Positions 8,780-18,419 of a DNA stretch of 54,198 nt are shown here, in pieces (the stretch's first letter is position 1; every line of letters starts with the position of its first letter). Both the position numbers and the translations under genes were made by a program. Source of the stretch: an uncultured SAR86 cluster bacterium (GTDB taxonomy: Bacteria > Pseudomonadota > Gammaproteobacteria > Magnimaribacterales > D2472). A model generated the notes under the pieces. It saw nothing but the letters and a program-made list of their open reading frames with translations. It did no database searches and had not been told where the DNA came from. The stretch is from the NCBI GenBank assembly GCA_902608115.1, contig CACLMT010000009.1:1-54198 (forward strand). The letters run 5' to 3'.

Positions 8780-9328
8780 TTGAAAACATCAAGCATAAGA
8801 ATAATTGGAGGTAGAAACAAGGGCTATCGTATAGTTTTTAAAGCTTCACCAAGTCTCAGACCAACAACTGATAGAGCAAAAGAAACACTTTTTAGCTGGC
8901 TTCAATTTGAAATACAAAATAAATCTTGTTTAGACTTATTTTCAGGCACGGGGGGGTTGGGTTTTGAAGCTCTATCTAGAGGGGCAAAACATGTAACATT
9001 TATAGAGAAAGATAAAATGTTATTTAAGAATATTATAAAAAATGTTAAGAATTTGAAATATCAAGATCAAACTGATTCTTTCTGTGGCAATGCATTAGAA
9101 TGGATTAAAAAAAGTAAACATAAATTTGATTTTATTTTCTTGGATCCTCCATTTGATCAAGTAAAGTACCTAAACCTTCTTGCTACCATAAACAATAAAG
9201 ACTTACTAAACGAAAATGGAAAAATATATTTAGAAATAAGCAAGCATACTGAAGTTGAAGTGAGAAGAAATCAAAAAATTATCAAGGATAAGACCGTTGG
9301 GGATGTGAGGTTAATGATTTTACAATGA
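8780..9328 (+). CDS. rsmD: 16S rRNA (guanine966-N2)-methyltransferase
   Basis: The 182-residue product is a Rossmann-fold methyltransferase of RsmD type. It has the N-terminal IRIIGGRNKGYRI and LRPTTDRAKETLFSWL, the SAM-binding motif CLDLFSGTGGLGFEALSRGA, and the catalytic DPPF motif (FIFLDPPFDQ). RsmD methylates G966 of 16S rRNA during small-subunit assembly. The start is a TTG at 8780; no ATG fits and the family N-terminus begins right after it. The stop overlaps the hemC start by 4 nt (ATGA), so rsmD, hemC and hemD form one transcriptional unit. Confidence 0.94.
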   Translation: MKTSSIRIIGGRNKGYRIVFKASPSLRPTTDRAKETLFSWLQFEIQNKSCLDLFSGTGGLGFEALSRGAKHVTFIEKDKMLFKNIIKNVKNLKYQDQTDSFCGNALEWIKKSKHKFDFIFLDPPFDQVKYLNLLATINNKDLLNENGKIYLEISKHTEVEVRRNQKIIKDKTVGDVRLMILQ

Positions 9329-10239
9329 AAATTAGAATTGCATCAAGAGCCTCTCCATTAGCTATTTTTCAAACTAAAGAAGTTATTAGATCTATTGAAT
9401 CTCTAAATGAAGGGCATGAATGTGAAATAATTAAAATTGAGTCTGATGGAGATCTTACTGATAAACCACTGTTTGAAATTGGTGGAAAGGGTCTATTTGT
9501 TTCAAAGCTTGAAAAAAGTCTCTCCAAAAACGAAGCAGATATTGCTGTTCATAGCTTAAAAGATGTACCTGCTGAACTAGGTCCACCTGATATGCATAAA
9601 TTTCCAATTATAGCTATGCTTCCAAGGGAAGATTTTAGAGACGTCATTCTTCTTAAAGAAAATATTAAATTTCATGATCTTAAAGATGGCTCAAAAATTG
9701 CAACCTCTGGACCTCGAAGGAAAGCTCAACTCCTTGCAATTAACCCTAAATTTGAAATTATCCCAATCAGAGGCAATATTGAAACTAGAATTAATAAATT
9801 AATTAATGAAAATTTGGATGGGCTAATTGTTGCCAAAGCAGCAATGAATAGATTGAAGATTGAATATCCTAATGTTTATATTTTCTCAGAAGAGGAAATG
9901 TTACCAGCTGCATCTCAGGGGGTCATTGGTATTCAAATATTTATGGGAGACCCCAGACGAAAAGAATTAATAAATATTTTTACCAAGATAAATCATGGAG
10001 ATACTTTTCAAACTGCTTACAAAGAGCGACAAATAGTTAGTTTACTTGAAGGTGATTGTCTTTCACCTATTTCAGTTTTATGTAAAAAATTAGATAATGA
10101 TCTTAATCTAAAAGTCAGAGTATCCAATCATAGTGGAACAGAAATTATCAATGAAGAGATTATTGTTAATACAGGTCTTAATGATTTAATTCAAAGGCTT
10201 GTGCATGGAAGAGCCAAGGAACTTATTAGAGAAAAATGA
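9325..10239 (+). CDS. hemC: Porphobilinogen deaminase (hydroxymethylbilane synthase)
   Basis: The 304-residue enzyme joins four porphobilinogen units into hydroxymethylbilane. It opens with IRIASRASPLAIFQTKEV and carries KSLSKNEADIAVHSLKDVPA with the catalytic aspartate in HSLKDVP, plus IATSGPRRKAQL and PIRGNIETR. The cofactor-attachment cysteine is in LLEGDCLSPISV, where many relatives have EGGCQVP. Length is normal for the family. The gene overlaps rsmD and hemD by 4 nt each and feeds its product directly to HemD. hemB for the preceding step is at 12640. Confidence 0.96.
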   Translation: MKIRIASRASPLAIFQTKEVIRSIESLNEGHECEIIKIESDGDLTDKPLFEIGGKGLFVSKLEKSLSKNEADIAVHSLKDVPAELGPPDMHKFPIIAMLPREDFRDVILLKENIKFHDLKDGSKIATSGPRRKAQLLAINPKFEIIPIRGNIETRINKLINENLDGLIVAKAAMNRLKIEYPNVYIFSEEEMLPAASQGVIGIQIFMGDPRRKELINIFTKINHGDTFQTAYKERQIVSLLEGDCLSPISVLCKKLDNDLNLKVRVSNHSGTEIINEEIIVNTGLNDLIQRLVHGRAKELIREK

Positions 10240-10931
10240 TAATTAATACACGACCCATTGATCTAGCTAAGAAAACAAATGCTTTACTTCAAAAAGCAAA
10301 TTTAGAATTTCTTCATATCCCTTTAACAAAAATTAAAAAGTTAACTCCTTCCTCTGAAGAACTCAGTTGGATTGAATCATTAGAAGAATTCGATTCAATA
10401 ATATTTACTAGCCAATCTGCTGTTAAATATGGTGTCTTCTATCTTGAAAGAAAAAAATTTATTCCTTCTATTATTTCAATTGGTCTTGCTACTCAAAACA
10501 CTTTAAAAAAATCTAACCTTTCCTCTCAAGTACCTTTAACTTATGATTCAGAGGGTCTTGCAGAATTAATTAAAAAAAATAACTACAAAAGATGTTTAGT
10601 ATTTTGCGGTAACAAAATTCCAAGATTGGCTCATCACACAAAAGTGAAAATTAAAAAATTTTCTTGTTATGAATCACAAGACCATGCAAACCCAAATGTT
10701 GATAAAATTAAAGGATTAATAGGTTCTGTGGTTTTAATATATAACCTTCAAAGCCTAAAAGTATTATTAGATCATTTAAAAATGAATTATTTAAAACAAT
10801 TAAATTTAGTTGTTGCATCAAAAAGAATTCAAAAAAATGCTGCAAGCATGGGAGTGGATAGCTGCCTAGTTGCTGAAGGCCCCTACGATGAAGATATGAT
10901 TAAAGCAGCTATTGGGATGCTTGGTAGATAA
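10236..10931 (+). CDS. hemD: Uroporphyrinogen-III synthase
   Basis: The 231-residue protein follows hemC with a 4-nt overlap and has the two-lobed HemD pattern: TRPIDLAKKTNALL at the N-terminus, FDSIIFTSQSAVKYGV, a middle segment KRCLVFCGNKIPRLAH, and the C-terminal VVASKRIQKNAASMGV ending with PYDEDMIKAAIGML. It cyclises hydroxymethylbilane with inversion of ring D. HemD is poorly conserved in sequence, so position after hemC is important evidence. Its stop directly abuts the stop of rho on the other strand, leaving no room for a separate terminator. Confidence 0.92.
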   Translation: MIINTRPIDLAKKTNALLQKANLEFLHIPLTKIKKLTPSSEELSWIESLEEFDSIIFTSQSAVKYGVFYLERKKFIPSIISIGLATQNTLKKSNLSSQVPLTYDSEGLAELIKKNNYKRCLVFCGNKIPRLAHHTKVKIKKFSCYESQDHANPNVDKIKGLIGSVVLIYNLQSLKVLLDHLKMNYLKQLNLVVASKRIQKNAASMGVDSCLVAEGPYDEDMIKAAIGMLGR

Positions 10932-12212
10932 TTATTTTTTCTTTCCGTTACCGTTACCTTGTTTCATAGCACTAAAGAACTCTTCATTGGTTTTAGACGA
11001 TTTTAATCTCTCTATTAGGAACTCAATAGCTTGAGAGTCTTCCATATCATCAAGAATTTTTCTAAGAATAAACATTCTTTGAAGCTCTTCTGGGCTTGTT
11101 AATAAATCCTCTCTTCGAGTTCCTGAGCGTCTAATATTAATAGCTGGATAAATACGTTTTTCTGCAATTTTTCTCTCCAGATGAATTTCCATGTTACCGG
11201 TTCCTTTAAACTCTTCGTAAATTACTTCGTCCATTTTCGATCCAGTTTCTACAAGTGCAGTTGCAATAATAGTTAAACTTCCTCCTTCTTCTAGATTTCT
11301 AGCTGCGCCAAAAAATCTTTTTGGTCTTTCAAGCGCATTTGAATCAACGCCACCAGATAAAATCTTTCCAGAGGCTGGTTGAACAGAGTTATAAGCTCGT
11401 CCCAAACGAGTTATTGAATCTAATAAAATAACCACATCTTTCTTATGTTCAACCAAGCGTTTAGCTTTCTCAATTACCATATCTGCAACTTGGACATGGC
11501 GAGATGGAGGTTCATCAAAAGTACTAGCTACGACTTCTCCTCTTACTGTTCTTGACATCTCAGTAACTTCTTCAGGTCTCTCATCAATAAGTAAAACAAT
11601 TAATTCAACTTCAGGGTTATTTTTACTAATTGAGTGAGCGATACTTTGAAGCATTAAAGTTTTACCAGCCTTAGGTGGTGATACAATTAAACCTCTCTGA
11701 CCTTTTCCAATTGGGGAAGCTAGATCAATAATCCTAGACGACAAATCCTCAGCTGAACCACTACCTTGTTCTAAAGTAAGACGAGAAGTTGGAAACAATG
11801 GTGTTAAATTCTCAAATAGAATTTTCTTCTTAGTCTTTTCAGGGGCTTCAGAGTTAATGGTATCTACATAAACTAAAGCAAAATATCTTTCTCCATCCTT
11901 TGGAGGTCTTATTTTCCCATGGATATCATCCCCTTTTCTTAAACTAAACTTACGAACTTGGCTTGGTGAAACATAAATATCATCAGGTCCTGAGCAATAT
12001 GATCCTTCTGGTGATCTCAGAAACCCAAACCCATCGTTTAAAATTTCTAAAACTCCACCGCCATAAATATCTACGCCTTCTTTAGCTTGTTTCTTAAAGA
12101 TTCTAAAGATAATCTCTTGTTTTTTAAGTCGGCCGACATCTTCAATGCCTAAGCCAGAAGCAATTTCAACCAATTCATTGATCGGTTTAGTTTTCATTTC
12201 GCTTAAATTCAT
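10932..12212 (-). CDS. rho: Transcription termination factor Rho
   Basis: The 426-residue protein has all Rho domains: an N-terminal helical domain ([19 protein letters not shown]), an RNA-binding cold-shock-like domain ([20 protein letters not shown], about residues 50-120), and a hexameric RecA-like ATPase with [18 protein letters not shown] (Walker A), [18 protein letters not shown] (Walker B region), and [12 protein letters not shown] (Q/R-loop region). Length is close to the E. coli protein (419). Rho terminates untranslated RNA. trxA lies 104 nt upstream, the conserved trxA-rho order. An AGG lies 10 nt before the ATG. The 104-nt gap could hold rho leader control, but nothing specific is visible. 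Confidence 0.98.
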   Translation of the reverse strand: MNLSEMKTKPINELVEIASGLGIEDVGRLKKQEIIFRIFKKQAKEGVDIYGGGVLEILNDGFGFLRSPEGSYCSGPDDIYVSPSQVRKFSLRKGDDIHGKIRPPKDGERYFALVYVDTINSEAPEKTKKKILFENLTPLFPTSRLTLEQGSGSAEDLSSRIIDLASPIGKGQRGLIVSPPKAGKTLMLQSIAHSISKNNPEVELIVLLIDERPEEVTEMSRTVRGEVVASTFDEPPSRHVQVADMVIEKAKRLVEHKKDVVILLDSITRLGRAYNSVQPASGKILSGGVDSNALERPKRFFGAARNLEEGGSLTIIATALVETGSKMDEVIYEEFKGTGNMEIHLERKIAEKRIYPAINIRRSGTRREDLLTSPEELQRMFILRKILDDMEDSQAIEFLIERLKSSKTNEEFFSAMKQGNGNGKKK

Positions 12213-12276
12213 AAATTAATACCTATAATTTGTGGAGTAAAAATCGAAGGTTTTGATGGTAGCCCTAAAGCTAAGA

Positions 12277-12302
12277 TGAGAAAATGATAATGCCTTTTCT
12301 CA
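12277..12302 (-). other. Hairpin-forming inverted repeat between trxA and rho
   Basis: TGAGAAAA and TTTTCTCA form a perfect 8-bp inverted repeat with a 10-nt loop in the 104-nt gap downstream of trxA. The stem is AT-rich and no clean T-run follows on the minus strand, so it is not a convincing intrinsic terminator. It could shape the 3' end of the trxA message or the rho leader. Confidence 0.4.
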
Positions 12303-12316
12303 AAAGATGCAAAGTT

Positions 12317-12643
12317 TTATACTTCTGATTCTATAAAATCCTCCAATTGTTGTTTACTGATAGCTCCCATTTGAGTAGCAGCAACTTCTCCGTTTTTATA
12401 TATTAACAAAGTAGGTATTGATCGTATTCCATAGTCTACAGCAATTTCTTGATTAAGATCTACATCCATTTTACAAACTTTAACTGAACCAACAACAGAA
12501 TCTGCAACCTCTGCAACTGTTGGTGCAAGCTGTTTGCATGGGCCGCACCATTCAGCCCAAAAATCAACCAAAACTGGAATATCTGACTCTAATACTTCTT
12601 GCTTGAAATTTTCAGATGTAACTTCTTTGACATTGTCACTCAT
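12317..12643 (-). CDS. trxA: Thioredoxin
   Basis: A 108-residue classic thioredoxin with the active site WAEWCGPCKQ (Cys33, Cys36) and the cis-proline loop IRSIPTLLIYKNGE. It reduces protein disulfides in the cytoplasm using electrons from thioredoxin reductase. No signal peptide is present. The start overlaps the hemB stop (ATGA), and rho lies 104 nt downstream, preserving the trxA-rho neighbourhood known from E. coli. Length and motifs are fully standard. Confidence 0.97.
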   Translation of the reverse strand: MSDNVKEVTSENFKQEVLESDIPVLVDFWAEWCGPCKQLAPTVAEVADSVVGSVKVCKMDVDLNQEIAVDYGIRSIPTLLIYKNGEVAATQMGAISKQQLEDFIESEV

Positions 12644-13632
12644 GCATTTAACTCCGAGGATATTTGTTTTGCTGCATATGTAAGAATGGCATCAGCGCCA
12701 GCTCTTTTGCAACACATTAGGGATTCTAACATAACATTTTTATCTAACCATCCCTTTTCAATAGATAATTGAAGCATAGAGTACTCACCACTAACTTGGT
12801 AAACAAATGTAGGAACTTGGAATATATTTCTAATCTTATGAACAACATCTAAATAGGCGATTCCGGGTTTTACCATGACAATATCAGCCCCTTCTTCAAG
12901 ATCCATTCTGACTTCATGAATTGCTTCATCAATATTGGCAAAATTCATTTGGTATGTTTCTTTTGACCCTGTTCCTAGACTTACAGAGGATCCAACAGCA
13001 TCCCTAAATGGACCATAAAAACTAGAAGCATATTTAGCCGCATATGACAAAATAATTGTATCTTGTAATGCGTTTGATTCTAGAGCATCTCGAATAACTC
13101 TAACTCTTCCATCCATCATGTCAGATGGAGCAATAATATCAGCACCAGCATTAGCAAGAATTAAAGCTTGTTCTGCTAACAAAGTTACTGTTTCATCATT
13201 ATTAATCTTGCCATCTATTATGAGACCATCATGACCATGATCCGTATAGGGATCCAATGCCACATCAGCAATTTTAATTAATTCTGGAAATTTTTCAGAT
13301 AATTGGTTCAAAGCTTTGCAAACAATATTATCTTTTTCAAAGGCATGGGAAGCTTTTGCATCTTTCTTTTCAGGATCTATTGCAGGAAAAATAGCAATGG
13401 ATTTAATACCTAAATTAATCAAAGATTCAACCTCGGAATACAATGATTCAAGATTGTGCCTATAGATTCCTGGCATAGACGGAATACTAACTTTAGAATC
13501 TTTCTGATCTGCTATAAAAATAGGTTGAATTAAATCATCAGTGCTCAATTTTTTTTCTGCAACCAAGTCTCGTAAAAAAGCTTTTGCGCGTGTACGCCTT
13601 AATCTTGTATGAGGATATTTTCTTTTCACCAT
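12640..13632 (-). CDS. hemB: Delta-aminolevulinic acid dehydratase (porphobilinogen synthase), Mg-type
   Basis: The 330-residue enzyme condenses two 5-aminolevulinate molecules to porphobilinogen. The two Schiff-base lysines are visible: Lys200 in LSYAAKYAS and Lys255 in IVMVKPG. The metal region reads DVALDPYTDHGHDG (about 123-136): the three zinc cysteines of E. coli-type enzymes are replaced by Ala/Asp, as in the magnesium-dependent Pseudomonas-type enzyme. The start lies 2 nt after the ilvD stop and the stop overlaps trxA, so it is mid-operon. Together with hemC and hemD, transcribed oppositely nearby, it covers ALA to uroporphyrinogen III. Confidence 0.96.
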   Translation of the reverse strand: MVKRKYPHTRLRRTRAKAFLRDLVAEKKLSTDDLIQPIFIADQKDSKVSIPSMPGIYRHNLESLYSEVESLINLGIKSIAIFPAIDPEKKDAKASHAFEKDNIVCKALNQLSEKFPELIKIADVALDPYTDHGHDGLIIDGKINNDETVTLLAEQALILANAGADIIAPSDMMDGRVRVIRDALESNALQDTIILSYAAKYASSFYGPFRDAVGSSVSLGTGSKETYQMNFANIDEAIHEVRMDLEEGADIVMVKPGIAYLDVVHKIRNIFQVPTFVYQVSGEYSMLQLSIEKGWLDKNVMLESLMCCKRAGADAILTYAAKQISSELNA

Positions 13633-13634
13633 GG

Positions 13635-15296
13635 TTAATCTGTTATAGCACCTTTAGATGCTGATTGAACTGTTCTTTTATACTTTGACAGTACTCCATT
13701 TTTTGGGGATGAATTTGGATTTTTCCAGTCATTTTTCCTTTTTTTCATTTCTTTATTAGAGATATTAAGATTTAAAATATCTTTTTCAGCATCAATAATG
13801 ATCTCATCACCATCTTCAATTAAAGCAATCGGGCCTCCTAATTCAGCCTCAGGGCTAATATGACCAACTACAAATCCATGAGTACCTCCAGAAAATCTTC
13901 CATCAGTTATAAAAGCAACATCATTGCCAAGACCTTGACCCATAATCGCAGAAGTAGGCTTTAACATTTCTCTCATTCCAGGACCTCCTTGAGGTCCTTC
14001 ATATCTAATAACAACTACATCACCAGACTTAATACTCCCAGAAATAATAGCGTTCATCCCCTCTTCCTCTGAATTAAATACCCTAGCAGATCCTATAAAT
14101 TGAGTACCTTCTTTACCTGTAATTTTTGCCACTGCTCCCTCGGGCGCTAAATTCCCATATAAAATCTTCAAATGACTTGATTCTTTGATAGGTTTATCTG
14201 GAGTTAAGATAATTTTCTGTTCACTTGGATATGGTTTAATATCAGCTAAATTTTCTTCTAGCGTTTTTCCAGTAACAGTTAAACATTCACCATGGAGAAG
14301 TTTCTTATCCAGCATTAATTTCATCATAGGTGCAATACCACCAATTGCATTAAGCTCTGACATAAAATGGCTACCAAATGGTTTAATATCGGCCAAAACA
14401 GGGACAGTCTTTCCAATTTTTGTAAAATCATCAAGATTAAGCTGAACCCTAGCTGAGTGGGCCATTGCAATTAAGTGCAAAACAGCATTTGTTGATCCGC
14501 CCAACGCAATAGTAACAGCAATGGAATTTTCAAATGCTTTTTTTGTCATGATATCTCTTGGCTTAATATCTAAATCAAGTAAATTTTTAATTGCACTACC
14601 AGCATTTTCACAATCAAGTTTTTTTTCATTTGAAGTTGCATCTTGACTGCTACTACCAGGGAGACTCATTCCAAGGGCTTCTATTGCTGAAGCCATGGTG
14701 TTTGCTGTATACATTCCTCCACAAGATCCAGGACCTTTAACTGATACCTTTTCTATAGCAATTAAATCTTTTTCAGATATTATCCCCTTAGCAAACTCTC
14801 CTACTTTCTCACAAACTGTTACATAGTCAGTATTTATTGAGCTTGGTTTGATTGAGCCGCCATAGATAAAAATAGAAGGTCGATTTAACCTAGCTAAAGC
14901 TATCAATGCCCCAGGCATATTTTTATCACAACCCCCAATGGCAACTACACCATCATATCCAAGACAACCAACTACAGTTTCAATAGAATCTGCAATAACT
15001 TCCCTTGAAACTAAAGAGTACTTCATTCCTTGTGTGCCCATAGATATTCCATCGGAAACCGTGATGGTATTAAATAAGACTCCCTTACAACCAGATTCAT
15101 CTATAGAACTCTCAACTACATTAGCTAGCTCATTTATATGCATATTACACGGAGTAACCTTGGACCAAGTTGAGGCAATACCCACCAGTGGTTTAGAAAA
15201 ATCAGAGGTTTTAAACCCTACTCCCCTAAGCATAGATCGTGAGGCAGCTTGATGAGGGCCATCAACCAAATTTTTTGAATACTTACGATTAGACAT
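13635..15296 (-). CDS. ilvD: Dihydroxy-acid dehydratase
   Basis: The 553-residue protein catalyses the dehydration step that gives the 2-keto acid precursors of valine and isoleucine. Fe-S ligand cysteines appear in [25 protein letters not shown] and [15 protein letters not shown]; other conserved blocks are [18 protein letters not shown] and [20 protein letters not shown]. It is shorter than the E. coli enzyme (616) and fits the roughly 560-residue IlvD group. It sits between the ABC ATPase gene (2-nt gap upstream) and hemB (2-nt gap downstream), an operon mixing unrelated pathways. Confidence 0.96.
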   Translation of the reverse strand: MSNRKYSKNLVDGPHQAASRSMLRGVGFKTSDFSKPLVGIASTWSKVTPCNMHINELANVVESSIDESGCKGVLFNTITVSDGISMGTQGMKYSLVSREVIADSIETVVGCLGYDGVVAIGGCDKNMPGALIALARLNRPSIFIYGGSIKPSSINTDYVTVCEKVGEFAKGIISEKDLIAIEKVSVKGPGSCGGMYTANTMASAIEALGMSLPGSSSQDATSNEKKLDCENAGSAIKNLLDLDIKPRDIMTKKAFENSIAVTIALGGSTNAVLHLIAMAHSARVQLNLDDFTKIGKTVPVLADIKPFGSHFMSELNAIGGIAPMMKLMLDKKLLHGECLTVTGKTLEENLADIKPYPSEQKIILTPDKPIKESSHLKILYGNLAPEGAVAKITGKEGTQFIGSARVFNSEEEGMNAIISGSIKSGDVVVIRYEGPQGGPGMREMLKPTSAIMGQGLGNDVAFITDGRFSGGTHGFVVGHISPEAELGGPIALIEDGDEIIIDAEKDILNLNISNKEMKKRKNDWKNPNSSPKNGVLSKYKRTVQSASKGAITD

Positions 15297-15298
15297 AA

Positions 15299-16897
15299 TT
15301 AAACCGCTGAATACTTTAATGCAGCATTAAGAAGTTTATCAGTATAATCCTCTTGAGGATTTGAGAAAACCTTATCTGAAGAACCTGACTCAACAATCAC
15401 TCCATTTTGCATAACAAAAATATAATCTGACATAGACCTTACAACCTTTAAATCATGGCTAATAAAAAGATAAGTCAATTCAAACTCCTTTTGCAAATTT
15501 TTCAACAACTCTATCACCTGAATTTGGATGGATCGATCTAAAGCTGATGTAGGCTCATCTAAAATCATAAATGCTGGATTTAAAATTAAAGATCTTGCTA
15601 TCGCTATTCTTTGTCTTTGACCTCCTGAGAATTCATGCGGATATTTAAATCTATGATCAGGATTTATCTCAACAGCCTTCAAACACTCTGCAATCTTTTC
15701 TTCTTTTTCTTCACTTTTCAATGAAAAATGAACATCTAATCCTTCTCCTACTATTTCTCCTATGGTCATACGGGGTGATAAAGATCCATATGGATCTTGA
15801 AAAACAATTTGAATATCTTTTTTAATATATTTTGATGCTCTAGAGCTTAAACCCCCAATGTTAGTGCCATCATAGATAACTGATCCTTCATAATTAATCA
15901 GTCCTGCTAAAGCCTTACCAAGGGTTGATTTACCAGAACCTGATTCTCCCACCAAGCCTATGGTTGAATTTTTTGGGATCAAAAAATTAACATTTTTTAC
16001 GGCATGAAAAAAATCTTTTTTTCTAAAGAGTTTTTTAGGTAGTTTATAAAATACATCTAAGTTTTCTACTTTAATTAAGGGAACATTCTGATCCAGAAAT
16101 TCTTGTTTCGCCGAAGGCTCAGCATTAATTAGTTTCTTTGTATATTCATGTTGTGGATTAGAGAAAACTGAAGTTGTAATTCCTTGCTCAACAACCCTGC
16201 CTTCTTGCATAACTGTAATAGTATTTGAAAATTTTTCAATTAAACCAAGGTCATGGGTTATAAATAATATAGACATTCCTACTTCATCTTTAAGCTTCGT
16301 CATAAGATCTAAAATCTGAGCTTGAATTGTTACATCTAATGCTGTTGTAGGCTCATCTGCTATTAATAATTTAGGTTTATTAGCCAATGCCATAGCTATC
16401 ATAATTCTTTGTCGCTGACCTCCTGACAATTCATGCGGATAAGCTGCGTATCTTCTTTCAATTTCATTGATCTCAACTAAATTCATTAAATTTTTTGCTT
16501 CCTGCTGGGCCTCATTTTTTGATTGGGATTTATGCAATTGAATTGCCTCTACTATCTGATCTCCAACCCTATGGAAAGGATTCAAAGAAGTCATAGGTTC
16601 TTGGAAAATCATTGAAATTTTATTTCCTCTAATTTGTCTAAGAGTATTTGGTGATGCTTTTAGGATCTCCTCCCCATCAAAAAGAATAGAAGATTCAGGA
16701 CTATACTTAGCCTTAGGTTCTGGTAACAACCTTATAATTGACATAGCTGTAACAGATTTTCCAGATCCTGATTCACCAACTAGGCCAACAATCTGATTTT
16801 GTTTAATACTTAAATTTAAATTCTTAACAGCAGAAAATTCAGATTTTCTTACTTGAAAATTAATCGACAGATTAGAGATTTCTAACAATGGTTCCAT
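15299..16897 (-). CDS. Fused double ABC ATPase of the peptide/nickel (YejF/DppDF-like) transporter family
   Basis: The 532-residue protein is two ABC ATPase domains in one chain. Domain 1 has Walker [15 protein letters not shown], signature [15 protein letters not shown] and Walker [13 protein letters not shown]. Domain 2 has [29 protein letters not shown] and [12 protein letters not shown]. Each domain is followed by the oligopeptide-type extension ([26 protein letters not shown]). This layout matches YejF and related importers of peptides or microcin-like compounds. No permease or substrate-binding protein gene lies in this window, so it is an orphan here. It is 1 nt downstream of a hydrolase gene and 2 nt upstream of ilvD. 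Family is sure; substrate is unknown. Confidence 0.93.
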   Translation of the reverse strand: MEPLLEISNLSINFQVRKSEFSAVKNLNLSIKQNQIVGLVGESGSGKSVTAMSIIRLLPEPKAKYSPESSILFDGEEILKASPNTLRQIRGNKISMIFQEPMTSLNPFHRVGDQIVEAIQLHKSQSKNEAQQEAKNLMNLVEINEIERRYAAYPHELSGGQRQRIMIAMALANKPKLLIADEPTTALDVTIQAQILDLMTKLKDEVGMSILFITHDLGLIEKFSNTITVMQEGRVVEQGITTSVFSNPQHEYTKKLINAEPSAKQEFLDQNVPLIKVENLDVFYKLPKKLFRKKDFFHAVKNVNFLIPKNSTIGLVGESGSGKSTLGKALAGLINYEGSVIYDGTNIGGLSSRASKYIKKDIQIVFQDPYGSLSPRMTIGEIVGEGLDVHFSLKSEEKEEKIAECLKAVEINPDHRFKYPHEFSGGQRQRIAIARSLILNPAFMILDEPTSALDRSIQIQVIELLKNLQKEFELTYLFISHDLKVVRSMSDYIFVMQNGVIVESGSSDKVFSNPQEDYTDKLLNAALKYSAV

Positions 16898-16898
16898 A

Positions 16899-17858
16899 TT
16901 ATAAATAAGTCTTATAGGTATTTATTAAATCAATTGCAGCATATTTCGCTGATTTTAAGCCTGTAATATTAACAAACCCATGAATAAGATGGGGATAATG
17001 AATCTGTTGAACTTCATTGCCTGCTTTAAAGATCTTATCAGCATATGCTTCCCCCTCATCACATAAAGGATCAAACCCTGCTGTAACAATCAAAGTTCTA
17101 GGCAGTGCTCTATCATGGTCTTTTAATAAATTAAAACATGGATCATAAATATCATTTTTAGATTTTTTTAACTGACTCCAAAACCAAACCATTGCTTTAT
17201 GAGTAAGGAAATAACCTGTTTTCAACTCTTGTTGGGATACAGATCCACATGATGGATCAGTCATAGGGTATATCAAACATTGGGAGTGAGGTAACTCTAA
17301 ATTCTTTTGAGCTCTATAAGTTGAAACCGATGCAGCTAAATGAGCTCCTGCGCTATCACCACAAATACTGATAGAAGAAATAGAAAAGTCATCTTTTTTT
17401 GCAATCCATTCCAAAGCTGAGTTAGCATCCTTTAATGCACAAGGGAATTTATTTTCAGGTGCCAATCTATAATCAAGTGAAAAAATTCTAGCTCTCATCT
17501 TAGATGCAAAAAACCTCAGCCATTGATCGTGGGTTTCTATACTCCCAATAACATAACCACCTCCATGAAAATATAAAATCGGGGTGCTGATTTCTATACT
17601 TTCTGGAATATATTCTCTTATAGATAAATTAATATCCTCTTCAATATTTATTTGATGATCTATGCTCGTAACAATAGAGTCGGGTTTAGCATTTATTGGC
17701 AAGCCCATACGAGATTCTGTCATTTCTCTTCTAAATTCATCAACAGACTCGATTAATTCAAAAGATTCAAGATCTGCAGACTGAAGAGATTGAAGGCTTA
17801 GAAAAATTTGAGTTTGAAAATCTAGAATCTGATTATTTTTCATTATCTTCTTTTTCAT
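16899..17858 (-). CDS. Alpha/beta-hydrolase of the hormone-sensitive-lipase family
   Basis: About 319 residues from the ATG at 17858. The oxyanion motif PILYFHGGGYVIGSIETHD, the nucleophile elbow ISICGDSAGAHLAASV, the acid in VTAGFDPLCDEGEAYADK and the histidine in HYPHLIHGFVN give the full HSL-type catalytic set. Such enzymes are esterases acting on short or medium acyl esters. I prefer 17858 because AGGG lies at good spacing before it. An in-frame ATG at 17921 would add 21 hydrophobic residues, a possible membrane anchor, but has no ribosome site and leaves only 27 nt to the divergent gene. It heads the operon with the ABC ATPase, ilvD, hemB and trxA. Confidence 0.9.
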   Translation of the reverse strand: MKKKIMKNNQILDFQTQIFLSLQSLQSADLESFELIESVDEFRREMTESRMGLPINAKPDSIVTSIDHQINIEEDINLSIREYIPESIEISTPILYFHGGGYVIGSIETHDQWLRFFASKMRARIFSLDYRLAPENKFPCALKDANSALEWIAKKDDFSISSISICGDSAGAHLAASVSTYRAQKNLELPHSQCLIYPMTDPSCGSVSQQELKTGYFLTHKAMVWFWSQLKKSKNDIYDPCFNLLKDHDRALPRTLIVTAGFDPLCDEGEAYADKIFKAGNEVQQIHYPHLIHGFVNITGLKSAKYAAIDLINTYKTYL

Positions 17859-17948
17859 AGTTAATACCCTGAGCAACCAAATGGGGATAATGAAAAATAT
17901 TCTTAAAATAAATGAAGTCATGGAAGGATACGCTTATTAATATCTAAT

Positions 17949-18377
17949 ATGTCTTTTATACTATTTATGATGAATTTAAGAAACTTATTATACTCATTTA
18001 TGTTTTTATCTTGCGTTAGTTTTAGTCAAGAGGCATTTAATGATAAAAATGTCTTAGACCCAGACAAAGCTTTTGTCTTATATGCATTTGTTAGTAATAA
18101 CCAAATACATGCTTCATGGGATATTAAAAAAGGATATTACTTATATAAAAAATCGATTTTTCTTAAATTAAATAAATTAAATGTTGAATATACTATTACT
18201 GAAGCAAATGAATACAACCAAGAAGATAAGTTTTTTGGAGAATCTGTTGTCTTTAAAGACTTTTTAAGAATTAAAAGCATGACAAAGCAAGATTTGAATG
18301 ATGCTACAATAGAAATTAGCTATCAGGGCTGTGCAGAAGCTAAATATTGCTACCCTAAAATAATAAAAATACTCTAA
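17949..18377 (+). CDS. Stand-alone DsbD N-terminal (alpha) domain, periplasmic
   Basis: The 142-residue product has a signal peptide (SFMFLSCVSFSQ) followed by an immunoglobulin-like DsbD N-domain: AFVLYAFVSNNQIHASWDI, KKGYYLYKKSI, FGESVVFKDF, and the redox pair YQGCAEAKYCYPK, close to CAEAGFCYP of DsbD. It ends right after this motif. The eight-helix membrane domain and C-terminal thioredoxin domain of full DsbD (about 570 residues) are absent, and the 42 nt before aroQ hold no remnant. In many gammaproteobacteria full dsbD occupies this position before aroQ-accB-accC. It may shuttle electrons for another membrane reductase or be a relic. The start could also be the ATG at 17967 or 17970. 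Confidence 0.82.
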   Translation: MSFILFMMNLRNLLYSFMFLSCVSFSQEAFNDKNVLDPDKAFVLYAFVSNNQIHASWDIKKGYYLYKKSIFLKLNKLNVEYTITEANEYNQEDKFFGESVVFKDFLRIKSMTKQDLNDATIEISYQGCAEAKYCYPKIIKIL

Positions 18378-18419
18378 AATCGTTTAATTTCTTTAACAAA
18401 GCATTTAAAATCCTTAAAA

